Assembly (NCBI RefSeq): GCF_012516315.1
Contig: NZ_CP051185.1
Location: 579,459-643,458, forward strand
Length of the DNA stretch: 64,000 nucleotides
DNA from: Limnospira fusiformis SAG 85.79
Lineage (GTDB): Bacteria > Cyanobacteriota > Cyanobacteriia > Cyanobacteriales > Microcoleaceae
Reading direction: 5' to 3'
The notes under the pieces were generated by a model. The model was not told where the DNA came from and did no database searches. It saw only the letters and a list, made by a program, of their open reading frames with translations. Below, piece by piece: positions 1-10,124 of the stretch (position 1 is its first letter; every line of letters begins with the position of its first letter). The position numbers and the translations under genes are program-made.

Positions 1-2021
1 TCGCTAGGGTTCCCCTGGAAATTGTTGATGACGAAATAGCTGAACCCACGGAGTCGATTATCTTATCTTTTGAGGATTTTGAACCGAGGGGACGCGCAGG
101 TGTCACTCATCCTACTGCGACTTTATTGATTTTCGATAATGATTCACCCCCAACTTATGATTTTGGTCAGTCTGAATATGAGGTCGAAGAGGGGGATGAG
201 CGAAATACCACCATGGTGGTGGAATTGTTGCGGTCCGGGGATCTGAGTTCTCCCTCTTCTGTGGATGTGGTTTTAACTGGAATTACAGCCACTGAAGGAG
301 ATGACTTTGTTGGTAGTGTGATACCAATTCAGTTTGCTCAGGGAGAAACACAAGCCCGGGTTCCTATTGAAATTCTGGGTAATACCCTGGTGCAGCCTGA
401 CCGAACACTGCAACTAGACTTAGATGATAATTTTGTGGCGATTGTGGACGGAGAGGAGCGAATCCTAGGTCAGACTGGCACTATCAATCCTAGTACGGTT
501 TTGACGATTCTCGATGATGATATCGCCACAGTTTCCCTACAGGTGCTTACTCCCGATGCTGTGCAGTCTAGTCTGGATTGGGAACAAGACCCTCCGACTA
601 TCACTCGCTCTAGTAATGCGGTCTTGAGGATTAGTCGCGAACCTGATAATTTTGGGGATCTTGAGATAACTTTGGATCTGGAAGGAAATCGGATTTCTTT
701 GGAAGATTATCAACTCGAAATTGATGGTCAAGTGATTCCCACAGACGGGGAAACGGCACAGGTGACGATTCCTGATGGTGAAAGTAGAATTGAACTGGAG
801 TTGGTGCCGCTTGATGATGACCACGCGGAGGCTGATGAGTCTTTGACTTTCCGCTTGGCAGAATCTGATTTTTATATTGTTGACCCTAATGATAATCAAG
901 GGACATTAACGATTCTAGCTAATGGTACTGGGGTCAGGCAGTTAACTGATAGTCTTGATACGACTGAAGAAGCCTATTTTGACAGTATTGAAGGGTCTTT
1001 GCGACAGGCGGTTATCAATGCTGTGAATTTTGGTGGCACACAAAAAATTACTTTTCTTGATGAGGCAGAATCAGGAACAATTAATCTGGTGGGTGCATTA
1101 CCAACTCTCAATGGAGATATTTATTTTGACGGTCCGGGAGCCAATAATTTGACGATTCAGCGTGATCCGGATTTGACTGATGAGTTTCGCCTGTTTAGGG
1201 TCAATACGGGGACGATGACTTTTGATGGGTTAAGGTTGGCTAATGGTTTGGCACCTGGAACTGACCTAGACGTTTCTGTAAGCACTACTTCTGGTAGTCG
1301 CGGCGGTGCGATCACTATTGTCTCTACTGATGCGAATGTTACTATTATCCGCAGTCTGATTGAAGGCAATGCGGCTAATAATGGAGGGGCGATCGCTAAT
1401 TCGGGAATTCTGAATGTTATCGATTCCACTATTGCTGATAATCAGGCTGTTAATGGTGGTGGCATCATTATTATTGATGGAGAGGTTAATGTTACCAACA
1501 GCACTATTGCTAATAACTCGGCTCAAATCGGCGGCGGGATTTTTAACTCTGTTGCTGATCTGACTTTGACCAACAGTACCATTGTTGATAATACAGCGAT
1601 CGCCAGTGGTGGCGGTGTCCGCAACATTGGTGGTAGTGCTAGTCTCCAAAATACTTTGATTACTAATAATACCGCTCCCTTCGGTCCTGATGCCGCAGCG
1701 GCTCCTGAATTTGCCTTTAACAGTGGTGGGGGTAATTTGATTGGAGATGGCAGTGATGCCTCTGGCTTAACTGATGGGGTAAATGGTGATATAATCGGCA
1801 GCGCAGATGACCCTGTGGATGCTCTCATCTCTCCCCTGGCTAATAATGGAGGACTCATCCCAACTATTGCTCTTTTGGAAAATTCACCAGCAATTAATGC
1901 CGGGAATAATACCTTTGCTGGTGGTTTTGTTAATCCCGGAGAGTTCGACAGCCGGGGTCTCGGATTCCCTCGCATTGTCAACGATACCATTGATATTGGG
2001 GCTTTTGAGTCGGAATTTTAA
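1..2021 (+). CDS. Calx-beta / right-handed beta-helix surface protein, 3' part
   Basis: The reading frame is open from base 3, so the gene begins upstream of the window and only its C-terminal part is visible (about 670 residues). It starts inside one Calx-beta module (VPLEIVDDEIAEP...LLIFDND) and continues through at least two more, each closing with an Asp-rich strand such as ILDDD. A parallel beta-helix section follows, announced by SLRQAVINA and made of repeated units of the GGAI...NSTIANNSA type. The end (SPAINAGN, then FDSRGLGFPR and IDIGAFE) is the usual C-terminus of cyanobacterial 'choice-of-anchor' beta-helix proteins. Calx-beta modules usually bind Ca2+. By family this is a secreted or cell-surface adhesin-like protein. 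No hydrolase active site is evident, and the substrate or partner is unknown. Confidence 0.85.
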   Translation, partial: ARVPLEIVDDEIAEPTESIILSFEDFEPRGRAGVTHPTATLLIFDNDSPPTYDFGQSEYEVEEGDERNTTMVVELLRSGDLSSPSSVDVVLTGITATEGDDFVGSVIPIQFAQGETQARVPIEILGNTLVQPDRTLQLDLDDNFVAIVDGEERILGQTGTINPSTVLTILDDDIATVSLQVLTPDAVQSSLDWEQDPPTITRSSNAVLRISREPDNFGDLEITLDLEGNRISLEDYQLEIDGQVIPTDGETAQVTIPDGESRIELELVPLDDDHAEADESLTFRLAESDFYIVDPNDNQGTLTILANGTGVRQLTDSLDTTEEAYFDSIEGSLRQAVINAVNFGGTQKITFLDEAESGTINLVGALPTLNGDIYFDGPGANNLTIQRDPDLTDEFRLFRVNTGTMTFDGLRLANGLAPGTDLDVSVSTTSGSRGGAITIVSTDANVTIIRSLIEGNAANNGGAIANSGILNVIDSTIADNQAVNGGGIIIIDGEVNVTNSTIANNSAQIGGGIFNSVADLTLTNSTIVDNTAIASGGGVRNIGGSASLQNTLITNNTAPFGPDAAAAPEFAFNSGGGNLIGDGSDASGLTDGVNGDIIGSADDPVDALISPLANNGGLIPTIALLENSPAINAGNNTFAGGFVNPGEFDSRGLGFPRIVNDTIDIGAFESEF

Positions 2022-2096
2022 CTAGAAAAACTGGGGATATGGGAATAGTCCATTATGGACAAATAACTCCCCTATTCCCCTCACCCTTCTCTGTGG

Positions 2097-2175
2097 TTAA
2101 TTACCAGATTGACTATTGACATCTGATGAGACTTGACCTACAATATTATCATGGGAAAATGTGGGCGCATATATA
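2097..2175 (+). promoter_or_regulatory. Promoter-bearing dispersed element, copy 1
   Basis: This 79-bp block matches 14481-14559 without a gap and with 8 mismatches by eye. It carries TTGACA (2116-2121), a 17-base spacer and TACAAT (2139-2144), a near-perfect sigma-70-type promoter. After it comes ATGGGAAAATGTGGGCGC, which would open a 20-codon peptide with no clear Shine-Dalgarno sequence. The copy points toward the 3' end of pnp, so it has no obvious gene to drive. It is probably the end of a dead mobile element or a duplicated promoter. Confidence 0.6.
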
Positions 2176-2222
2176 GTGTAAAATTAACCCTCACAGATTC
2201 CGAGGATGATTAATAAACAATT

Positions 2223-2249
2223 GTAGGGGCGAACAATTTTCGCCCCTAC
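2223..2249. terminator. Perfect 11-bp stem hairpin between convergent genes
   Basis: GTAGGGGCGAA, a 5-base loop and TTCGCCCCTAC form a perfect hairpin between the end of the surface-protein gene and the end of pnp, which converge here. Neither strand has a long U tract, so it could be a weak terminator, an mRNA 3'-end protector, or a reduced member of the GGGGCGGG hairpin family seen elsewhere in the window. Confidence 0.45.
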
Positions 2250-2286
2250 TGCGGGGAAACGCTTGTGGAGAGGGCAATTAGGTCAA

Positions 2287-4449
2287 CTATTGCACAGTGC
2301 CACTACTAGCAGCAGCCTTGGCGGCGGCGGCTTCGTCGGGGTGTATTTTTAGGCGGGTTAAGTTAATCCGACCTTTGGGGTCAATTTCGCGGACTTTCAC
2401 GATGACCTCATCTCCAACAGCCACCTCATCCTCAACTTTGGGGACTCGGTATTCTGCTAATTGAGAAATGTGAATCATGCCTTCCTTTCCAGGTAGAACT
2501 TCCACAAAAGCACCAATAGGAATAATCCTGGTAACTTTCCCTACATAGACATCTCCGGCGTTTAGCTTGCGGGTCATACCCTGAACAATTTGGTAAGCGC
2601 GGGCGGCGTTTTCGCTGTCTGTAGAGGCAATGGTAACAGTGCCATCATCGTCGATGTCAATTTTAACGCCTGTTTCTTCGGTAATTCCTTTAATGGTTTT
2701 ACCTCCCGGACCAATGACCAGACCGATTAAGTCTGGATCAATTTTCAATGTCAGCAGGCGAGGTGCGAAGGGAGATAGGTCAGGACGAGGTTTGGGTAGG
2801 ACTTCCAGCATTTTCTCGAGAATATGCAGCCGCGCGGGTTTAGCTTTGGCGATCGCATCTGCGACTACATCCAAGGACAAGCCAGTAATCTTCATGTCCA
2901 TTTGTAGGGCGGTGATACCACTATCGGTACCTGCGACTTTAAAATCCATATCTCCCAAAAAGTCTTCAATCCCTTGAATATCTGTGAGGATACGAACTTC
3001 CGACCCTTCTTTAATCAAACCCATCGCCGCGCCACTCACAGGCTTGACAATGGGAACCCCAGCATCCATCAAAGCCAGAGTGGACCCACAAACGGACCCC
3101 ATAGAAGTAGACCCATTAGAGGATAGCACCTCAGAGACAATCCGAATCACATAGGGGAACTGCTCTTTTGATGGTAGCACAGGCAATAAAGCCCTTTCCG
3201 CCAAAGCACCGTGACCAATTTCTCTACGTCCTGGCGATCGCATAGGTCTTGTTTCCCCCACAGAATAGGGAGGGAAATTGTAGTGGTGCATATAGCGTTT
3301 TTCATCTTGGGGGTGGAGGTCATCAAGATCTTGAGCATCTCCGGGGGTCCCCAGAGTAGCAATAGAGAGGACCTGAGTTAGACCGCGATTAAATAAACCA
3401 CTACCATGGACTCGTTTTGGTAATAATCCCACCCGACAGGACACCGGACGCACCTGGTCTAAATTGCGACCATCAACCCGCACTCCCTCGGAGAGGATTT
3501 GCTGTCGCATGAGTTTTTTGGTGATGTCTTTAAAGATCATCCCCACCGCTTTAGGATTTTCGGTATTGAACAAGCTAATGGGGTCATCTTCTGGCATTAG
3601 TGCGATCGCACTGACAATTTGCTCTTCTTTGATCACATCAAGAGCAGCATCCCGTTCATCTTTGGTCAACTCAAACTGACCCAGAACCTTTTTAACTGGT
3701 TCTGTAACCCGTTCTTGGATAAATTCTATCAAAGTCGGATCTTCTGGTGGCGGTTCTTCGATCGGGTTCTCAATCCCCAATTCCTGCATAATTTCAGTTT
3801 GGGCTTTAATCAAATCCATGACCGCCTCATAACCGAAATCGATCGCCTCAATCACATCATGTTCTGGCAATTCATTAGCCCCCGCCTCCACCATGACCAC
3901 ACCTTGGGGCGACCCAGCCACCACCAAATCGAGGTCACCGTTTCTAATTTCCTTGTAGGTAGGATTAATAATGAAATCATCTCCCACTAATCCCACACGC
4001 ACCGCCGCCATAGGTCCATAAAAAGGAATTCGCGCCAACAACACAGCCACAGAAGCACCTGTTACCGCCAGAACATCCGGTGGTACTTGCTCATCCATAG
4101 ACAAAGTAGTGGCAACTATTTGAATATCATCTCTAATCCAACCGGGAATGAGAGGACGTAGGGGGCGGTCAATCAAGCGACTGGTGAGAGTAACGCGATC
4201 TGGGGGGCGACCCTCTCTCCGTAGAAATCCGCCGGGGATACGACCACCAGCATAAAGTCTTTCCTCATAATCTACTAATAGGGGCAGGAAATCAATTCCC
4301 GGTCTTCCTTCTGCACGAGTTGCTGTTACCAGAACTGATGTATCTCCTGATTCTACTAACAGGGCTCCCCCCGCCTGCGGCGCTAGTAATCCAATCTTGA
4401 GTCTAATATCCCGTCCATCAAAGGATATCGACTTATCAATTTCTTGCAT
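2287..4449 (-). CDS. pnp: Polyribonucleotide nucleotidyltransferase (PNPase)
   Basis: 720 residues, close to the usual length. PNPase is a phosphorolytic 3'-5' exoribonuclease of mRNA decay that can also add heteropolymeric tails in cyanobacteria. Two RNase PH-like halves are visible, the second around residues 320-560 and including [18 protein letters not shown] domain with [14 protein letters not shown] lies near residue 580, and an S1 domain ([15 protein letters not shown]) near 632. A short Ala-rich tail ends the protein. The ATG at 4449 is preceded by GGAAG. It is transcribed alone, with an empty, relic-bearing region upstream. Identification is secure. Confidence 0.98.
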   Translation of the reverse strand: MQEIDKSISFDGRDIRLKIGLLAPQAGGALLVESGDTSVLVTATRAEGRPGIDFLPLLVDYEERLYAGGRIPGGFLRREGRPPDRVTLTSRLIDRPLRPLIPGWIRDDIQIVATTLSMDEQVPPDVLAVTGASVAVLLARIPFYGPMAAVRVGLVGDDFIINPTYKEIRNGDLDLVVAGSPQGVVMVEAGANELPEHDVIEAIDFGYEAVMDLIKAQTEIMQELGIENPIEEPPPEDPTLIEFIQERVTEPVKKVLGQFELTKDERDAALDVIKEEQIVSAIALMPEDDPISLFNTENPKAVGMIFKDITKKLMRQQILSEGVRVDGRNLDQVRPVSCRVGLLPKRVHGSGLFNRGLTQVLSIATLGTPGDAQDLDDLHPQDEKRYMHHYNFPPYSVGETRPMRSPGRREIGHGALAERALLPVLPSKEQFPYVIRIVSEVLSSNGSTSMGSVCGSTLALMDAGVPIVKPVSGAAMGLIKEGSEVRILTDIQGIEDFLGDMDFKVAGTDSGITALQMDMKITGLSLDVVADAIAKAKPARLHILEKMLEVLPKPRPDLSPFAPRLLTLKIDPDLIGLVIGPGGKTIKGITEETGVKIDIDDDGTVTIASTDSENAARAYQIVQGMTRKLNAGDVYVGKVTRIIPIGAFVEVLPGKEGMIHISQLAEYRVPKVEDEVAVGDEVIVKVREIDPKGRINLTRLKIHPDEAAAAKAAASSGTVQ

Positions 4450-4819
4450 CTATTTTCTCTTCCTTCCTGCTATCACAAATTCTCACCATCTTGACACCCA
4501 CCTAAGCAAAAACAGGGGAACCATCCCAGGTATCCGCCTATCCAGTTTTTGTAGATGCGATCGCAATGGGTTAAAGATCTCCCCGCCCCATTATGGGGGA
4601 GTCATACCCCAGGCTGAAAATTTTTCCTGCCTATTTTTTATTTTTCAGTACCGATCGCTGCTGCCACCTTTAAAGATACATTTTCAGCTATGTTGGCACA
4701 GTTGACACATCGAGCGTGGGAGGGGTTTAATCAGTCAATCAGTAATTAGCCTAGCTGTAAGCCAGACTGTTTGTGATCATCTGATGTTTACATCAAGAGA
4801 TATCAAGGGACTGATACAT
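4450..4819. other. Gene-free stretch upstream of pnp
   Basis: No convincing coding frame. It should contain the pnp promoter on the minus strand, but I see no consensus -35/-10 pair. A few HIP1-like GCGATCGC sites are present. Confidence 0.5.
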
Positions 4820-5205
4820 TTACGCGACATTTTTCCGGTTGTTCCCGGACAATGCGACGATAGCACTATTACCCGTTAAGGTAACAGAGGCGGTATCCCG
4901 CAAAGCTTTTAGAAAGATTCCAAAAGCACCGTCCCAGTCCCGTGGTAGAGTGAACCCGCACTCCGGACATCGGAACACTTTTGAGCCACCTAGCTAGGAA
5001 TGGACATGACCACAGTGAGTACAGGTTTTGCTGGTGTATTCTTCGGTCACATCTACAACTGTTCAGTTATTTCCCCTTGATGTCTCAGGGTTAGTTTGAA
5101 TCGATAATGCGCCCATGTCAGCATGGGTCGGGCAGTCTTAGACCTGATTAGACGCTTCACCTTGGCAACCATATTGGAAGTCTCGAAGGTGGGCCAAAAA
5201 ATCAG
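4820..5205 (-). pseudogene. Decayed tnpB of an IS200/IS605-type element (C-terminal part)
   Basis: On the minus strand the sequence reads LIFWPTFETSNMVAKVKR and SKTARPMLTWAHYRFKL, then shifts frame near 5050 and continues EYTSKTCTHCGHVHS, a stop codon, LGGSKVFRCPECGFTLPRDW and GAFGIFLKALRDTASVTL. These are the RuvC-III/zinc-ribbon end of TnpB, with both CxxC pairs preserved. The frameshift and internal TAG show it is dead. Nothing matching the N-terminal half or a TnpA gene is visible upstream. TnpB is the RNA-guided nuclease of IS200/IS605 transposons; this copy cannot make it. The remaining bases to 5530 hold no recognisable gene. Confidence 0.8.
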
Positions 5206-5530
5206 GCTGTGTTATGGGATGGTCAGGGATGCGACCCAATCAACCAAGGGGTTGAAGTCCTCACCGGGTAGTTATTTCGCCCATTTCAGCTCTATTTCAT
5301 ACCCGAAGGTCTCGCACCATACTTGGTATGGTAGCGCATCGCCCTAATTGGTTCAACTAATCTGCGATTAAATTAAGCTCTCGGATGTTGACACCTATTG
5401 TATATCACTTCTGGAAAGTTTGAACCAGAGCTAATATTTCTCGAAATTGGGCTAATTCTGAAGAACAGAGCGACCATAGCACGCGATCGCTTAGAATTTA
5501 ACCGGTTGCTAGTAGATACTGGGGGGCAAT

Positions 5531-8500
5531 ATGGCTATTTTACATGGAACTTGGCGGATTAACCCGGACGATAGTTATGTCTTCATTTGGGGGGAAACTT
5601 GGCGGGGGGGTGGCGCACAACAGGACAACCCGTCGGAAATAGCGCCCTATAGTTTCGCTATGACCGAGGAGGAACTCTCCCAATGGTCTCTCGGGCAAGA
5701 TATAGCCTTATCTAAACTCTCTCCCGAGACTATCACAGAAGCGATCCCCCTTCCCACCCATATTGACAGCCATACTGGTCATCTTACCCCCATTCATTCC
5801 GCCGCCACAGAAGCCGCAGAAGCCGCAGATATCTACCTGTATCCTTGGTTAGTTACCGGGTATCGGCTGAACCCCAGTGATGCTTTTGACCTGTTCGAGT
5901 CCTTACCTTTAGGTGCGATAGATTTAGACTGGTTAGGAGAGGATGTCCGGTTTTGGTCTCATGTAAACCGCTGGAGTTTAGACCTTCTGGCTAGGCGTAA
6001 ATTTTTACCTGTGATTAGCGCCAGTGACTCAAAAGCGATCGCCCAATGGCAGCCCATTCTTGATAGTGCCACAGATCGCGCCCGCCTGTTAAAATTTGCT
6101 GGCTTAATGCCGACCGTTTGTAGAATGTCCGGTTTATCGCCCCTACAGCCACAGAAGGGCTCATCTATCTTTTCTGCCCTATTTTTGCCCGGAAGGGCTG
6201 AGGATTTGATATTAGGGGCTTTAGGGGCAATCATTGATTGCCAGGTGCGTCCTATTGCCCAAGAAGTCGAACGCAAAGCCTTAACTAATGTAGCCATTCT
6301 CACCCCTGTGGTTAGAATGTGGTTGCATGGTTTAGCCGATGATGCTGGCGGCTACATAGAAGCTGATACGGAGGAAATAGATACCCTCCAGACCAGCTTA
6401 GAGAATTGGATGTTTCCCCTCCAACAGTCTTTGGTCGAACAAACCCTATTTAGGGCGAGTTTTAGTCTGCAACCTCCCCAGGGAAAAACTAAAGACTGGC
6501 GTTTAGAATATGGTTTACAGGCTATTGATGACCCTGATTTTGTCGTTGAGGCGGCGACTATTTGGGAACACCCAGTTGAGGCTTTTATTTATCGGGAAAG
6601 GACGATTCGTTATCCCCAAGAAACTCTCCTGGCTGGTTTAGGATTAGCTTGTAAATTATATCCGCTGATGGAGAAGAGTTTGTCAGAAGCTAGTCCCCAG
6701 GGCGGCTGGCTCGAATCTGGTCAGGTTTATGAGTTTATTACTCGTGTAGCTTGGCGATTTAATGATAGTGGCTTGGGGGTCATTTTACCACCAGGATTAA
6801 GTAATCGTGAAGGTTGGGCGAGTCGTTTGGGTTTGCGGATTAAAGCAAATACTCCTAAGGGTAAAACTCAGGGTAAAATTGGCTTAAAAAGTCTGTTAAA
6901 TTTTAAATGGGAGTTAGCCATAGGTGGTCAAAGTTTATCTAAGGCAGAATTTGACCGTTTGGTGGCAAAAAATAGTCCGCTAGTTGAGGTTAACGGTGAA
7001 TGGGTCGAGTTGCGAGAACGAGACATTAAAGCCGCTCAGGCTTTTTTTGCGAGTCGGAAAGAACAGATGAATCTTTCTCTGGAAGATGCTTTGCGTTTAT
7101 CTACTGGAGATACTCAAACTATTGAACGACTCCCTGTCGTTGATTTTGAAGCTGGAGGGAAGTTGGCGGACTTGTTAACTGCTTTAACTGATAATCGTAC
7201 CATTGATGCGATCGCTACTCCCCCCACTTTTAAGGGAGAGTTAAGACCTTATCAAGCCCGAGGTGCGGGTTGGTTGAATTTTCTGCAAGAATGGGGTCTG
7301 GGTGCTTGTTTGGCTGATGATATGGGGTTGGGAAAAACCATAGAATTGATTGCTTTTTTGCTACATTTACAGCTACAAGAAAATCTGATAAATCCAGTTT
7401 TATTGGTTTGTCCTACCTCCGTTTTAGGGAACTGGGAACGGGAAGTTAAGAGGTTTGGACCCAGTTTAAATACCTTGGTTCATCATGGAGATAAACGAGC
7501 CAAAGGAAAGGCTTTTCCCCCGGCTATTAAAGGCAAAAACTTGGTAATTACTAGCTATGCTTTGACCTATCGAGACCAGTCCGAATTACAATCAGTAAAA
7601 TGGCAGGGTGTGGTTTTAGATGAAGCGCAAAATATTAAAAATCCCGAAGCCAAACAATCGAAAACAGTCAAGACATTAGAGGCAGATTTTAAAATTGCTT
7701 TAACTGGAACTCCCGTAGAAAATCGGTTATCTGAGTTATGGTCAATTTTGGAGTTTTTGAATCCTGGTTATCTAGGACAACGACCATTTTTTCAGCGTCG
7801 CTTTGCTATTCCCATTGAAAAGTATGGGGATACTGAATCATTGCAAATTTTGCGATCGCTCGTACAACCTTTTATTCTGCGTCGCCTCAAAACCGATAAA
7901 GATATTATTCAAGATTTACCCGAAAAGCAAGAAAATAACGTATTTTGTTCTCTTTCCAAAGAACAGGCTAGTTTATATCAAAAGTTGGTAGATGAATCAC
8001 TCTCAGAAATTGAATCTTCTACCGGGATACAAAGACGCGGGATGATTTTAGGATTATTGGTAAAATTAAAGCAGGTTTGTAATCATCCCTTATTATTAGG
8101 TGCGAAAACCAAAGCCAAGAAAGAATCGCCAACCCTAAACCCCAACTATTCTGGGAAGTTGCAGCGTTTAAATGAAATGTTAGAGGAGTTAATATCAGAA
8201 GGCGATCGCGCTTTGATTTTCACCCAATTCGCCGAATGGGGTAAACTCTTAAAACCCTATTTAGAAGCCAAGTTAAATCGAGAAATCCTGTTTTTATATG
8301 GGGGAACGCGGAAACTTCAGCGAGAACAAATGGTCGATCGCTTTCAACAAGACCCCCAGGGACCTCCGGTGATGATTTTATCTCTCAAAGCTGGGGGAGT
8401 CGGTTTAAACCTAACCCGCGCTAACCATGTATTTCACTTTGACCGTTGGTGGAACCCAGCCGTAGAAAATCAAGCCACCGATAGGGTATTTCGGATTGGT

Positions 8501-8707
8501 CAAACTCGCAATGTACAAGTGCATAAATTTGTCTGTACCGGAACCTTAGAAGAAAAAATCCATGACCTCATAGAAAGTAAACAAGCCTTAGCCGAACAAG
8601 TAGTTAGTTCCGGCGAAGACTGGCTCACCGAAATGGATACCGACCAACTCAGAAACCTATTGATTTTAGACAGAAGTTCCATTATCGAAGAGTCCGAAGA
8701 AACCTAA
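5531..8707 (+). CDS. SNF2-family DEAD/DEAH-box helicase
   Basis: 1058 residues. The N-terminal ~570 residues resemble the bacterial SNF2-associated region. The motor follows: Walker A in DDMGLGKTIE (about 595-605), a DEAQ box in VVLDEAQNIKN (about 695), ALTGTPVENRLSELWSILEF, and a helicase C lobe with ALIFTQFAEW (about 892), SLKAGGVGLNLT and ATDRVFRIGQT (about 982). All key motor motifs are present. SNF2 ATPases translocate on double-stranded DNA and remodel protein-DNA complexes; RapA-type members recycle RNA polymerase. The exact role of this cyanobacterial type is not known. The ATG at 5531 follows a G-rich stretch that may serve as ribosome binding site. It appears to be a single-gene transcript. 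Confidence 0.93.
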   Translation: MAILHGTWRINPDDSYVFIWGETWRGGGAQQDNPSEIAPYSFAMTEEELSQWSLGQDIALSKLSPETITEAIPLPTHIDSHTGHLTPIHSAATEAAEAADIYLYPWLVTGYRLNPSDAFDLFESLPLGAIDLDWLGEDVRFWSHVNRWSLDLLARRKFLPVISASDSKAIAQWQPILDSATDRARLLKFAGLMPTVCRMSGLSPLQPQKGSSIFSALFLPGRAEDLILGALGAIIDCQVRPIAQEVERKALTNVAILTPVVRMWLHGLADDAGGYIEADTEEIDTLQTSLENWMFPLQQSLVEQTLFRASFSLQPPQGKTKDWRLEYGLQAIDDPDFVVEAATIWEHPVEAFIYRERTIRYPQETLLAGLGLACKLYPLMEKSLSEASPQGGWLESGQVYEFITRVAWRFNDSGLGVILPPGLSNREGWASRLGLRIKANTPKGKTQGKIGLKSLLNFKWELAIGGQSLSKAEFDRLVAKNSPLVEVNGEWVELRERDIKAAQAFFASRKEQMNLSLEDALRLSTGDTQTIERLPVVDFEAGGKLADLLTALTDNRTIDAIATPPTFKGELRPYQARGAGWLNFLQEWGLGACLADDMGLGKTIELIAFLLHLQLQENLINPVLLVCPTSVLGNWEREVKRFGPSLNTLVHHGDKRAKGKAFPPAIKGKNLVITSYALTYRDQSELQSVKWQGVVLDEAQNIKNPEAKQSKTVKTLEADFKIALTGTPVENRLSELWSILEFLNPGYLGQRPFFQRRFAIPIEKYGDTESLQILRSLVQPFILRRLKTDKDIIQDLPEKQENNVFCSLSKEQASLYQKLVDESLSEIESSTGIQRRGMILGLLVKLKQVCNHPLLLGAKTKAKKESPTLNPNYSGKLQRLNEMLEELISEGDRALIFTQFAEWGKLLKPYLEAKLNREILFLYGGTRKLQREQMVDRFQQDPQGPPVMILSLKAGGVGLNLTRANHVFHFDRWWNPAVENQATDRVFRIGQTRNVQVHKFVCTGTLEEKIHDLIESKQALAEQVVSSGEDWLTEMDTDQLRNLLILDRSSIIEESEET

Positions 8708-8906
8708 ACTTTCCTCCGTCCCCTCTCCGTCCCCTCAAACCAACAGACCTACCGCTGGACTTCTGGGTAATTCTCCATATTTTCCCCTACAAGTCCAGCA
8801 TAAGTTAAAAAAACCTAACAAATTCCCTTCAGTTCAACAGCCAGTGATAGAGTACAACTGCAAAATTCGATGAATTAGTATCGAACTGGGTATTTTGGGA
8901 GGACTA

Positions 8907-10097
8907 ATGACAGAAGTTTATATCGTCTCCGCCACACGCACCCCCCTAGGTAGGTTTGGGGGGGGGTTATCTGGATTTTCTCCGGCTGACCTAGGCGCTC
9001 ATGCAATGAAAGCCGCACTGGCGAAAGCTGGGGTTTCCGGTGAAAACTTGGATCTTTATATTTTCGGAAATGTGTTGCGAGCAGGACACGGACAACTAAT
9101 ACCCCGTCAAGCTGCTTTGAAAGCAGGTATACCCGCTACAGTCGATGGATATGCCATTGATATGGTTTGTTCTTCTGCTATGATGAGTCTGATTAATGGC
9201 TGCTACACTATTAAAGCCGGAGAGGCTGATCTAGTGCTGGCAGGGGGGACTGAGTGTATGTCGCAAACGGGGTTCTTTTTGTCTCACCGCGCTAGGTGGG
9301 GTTATAAGTTCCTTATGGGAGCCCCAGAGCAGTTGATGGATATTCTGCTTTATGATGGTTTGACAGACTCTACTACCGGAGACGGTATGGGGGATGAAAC
9401 TGAACGTTTGGCGGCTGAACATGGTTTCAGTCGTCAGGCTTTGGACGAGGTGGCTTTTTACTCCCAAAAACGCGCGGCGGAAGCTACCGAAAAGGGATTG
9501 TTTAAAAATGAAATCTCCCCCATTGAGGTGTCTAGCCGTAAGGGAACTCAGGTGATTGATACTGATGAGGGTATCCGCGCTGAGACTACTTTGGAAAGTT
9601 TGGCTAAGTTGCGTCCAGCTTTTCAGAAAGATGGGGTCTTGACTGCTGGGAATAGTTCCCAAATTTCTGATGGTGCGGCGGCGATTATTTTGGCTAGTGA
9701 GGCTGCTGTACAAAAGTATGGCTTGAAACCTCTGGCTAAAGTGCTGGGAGGCGCTTGGGCTGGTGGTGAAAGTTGGCGGTTTCCAGAAGTGCCGATTTTC
9801 GCTACTCAGAAATTACTGGGTCGCCTGAAAATGTCGGTTAATGATTTCGATTTGCTTGAAAATAACGAGGCTTTTGCTGTTAGTACCTTGTTATTTGATA
9901 AAATGTTGGGGGTCTCTCAAGATAAGTTGAATGTTAATGGTGGGGCGATCGCTCTCGGACACCCTATTGGCGCTTCCGGTTCCCGCATTGTTGTGACTTT
10001 ACTTAATGCTTTGGAACAACATGATAAGAGTTTGGGTCTCGCCGCTTTGTGTCATGGTACTGGTGGCGGTACGGCTTTTGCTATTGAGCGTGTCTAG
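8907..10097 (+). CDS. phaA: Acetyl-CoA acetyltransferase (beta-ketothiolase)
   Basis: 396 residues from the ATG at 8907, which has GGGAGGA four bases upstream; a longer TTG-started frame from 8895 includes that ribosome binding site and is rejected. The enzyme condenses two acetyl-CoA to acetoacetyl-CoA. Thiolase residues are present: nucleophile Cys88 in DMVCSSAMMS, His in GHPIGASGS and the second Cys in CHGTGGGTAFA. phaB follows 27 bases downstream, which together indicates polyhydroxybutyrate precursor synthesis; the synthase genes phaE/phaC are not in the window. A run of nine G (three Gly codons) lies near the start of the gene and could be slippage-prone. Confidence 0.95.
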   Translation: MTEVYIVSATRTPLGRFGGGLSGFSPADLGAHAMKAALAKAGVSGENLDLYIFGNVLRAGHGQLIPRQAALKAGIPATVDGYAIDMVCSSAMMSLINGCYTIKAGEADLVLAGGTECMSQTGFFLSHRARWGYKFLMGAPEQLMDILLYDGLTDSTTGDGMGDETERLAAEHGFSRQALDEVAFYSQKRAAEATEKGLFKNEISPIEVSSRKGTQVIDTDEGIRAETTLESLAKLRPAFQKDGVLTAGNSSQISDGAAAIILASEAAVQKYGLKPLAKVLGGAWAGGESWRFPEVPIFATQKLLGRLKMSVNDFDLLENNEAFAVSTLLFDKMLGVSQDKLNVNGGAIALGHPIGASGSRIVVTLLNALEQHDKSLGLAALCHGTGGGTAFAIERV

Positions 10098-10124
10098 TTT
10101 TTTCGGTTTTTTTAAGGAGGATAA

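Noticed and set aside
537..1990. Several long minus-strand frames opposite the surface-protein gene
   Set aside because: They are shadows of the biased plus-strand coding sequence and match no known proteins.
5123..5347. 74-codon plus-strand reading frame
   Set aside because: It lies mostly opposite the tnpB relic and has no family features.
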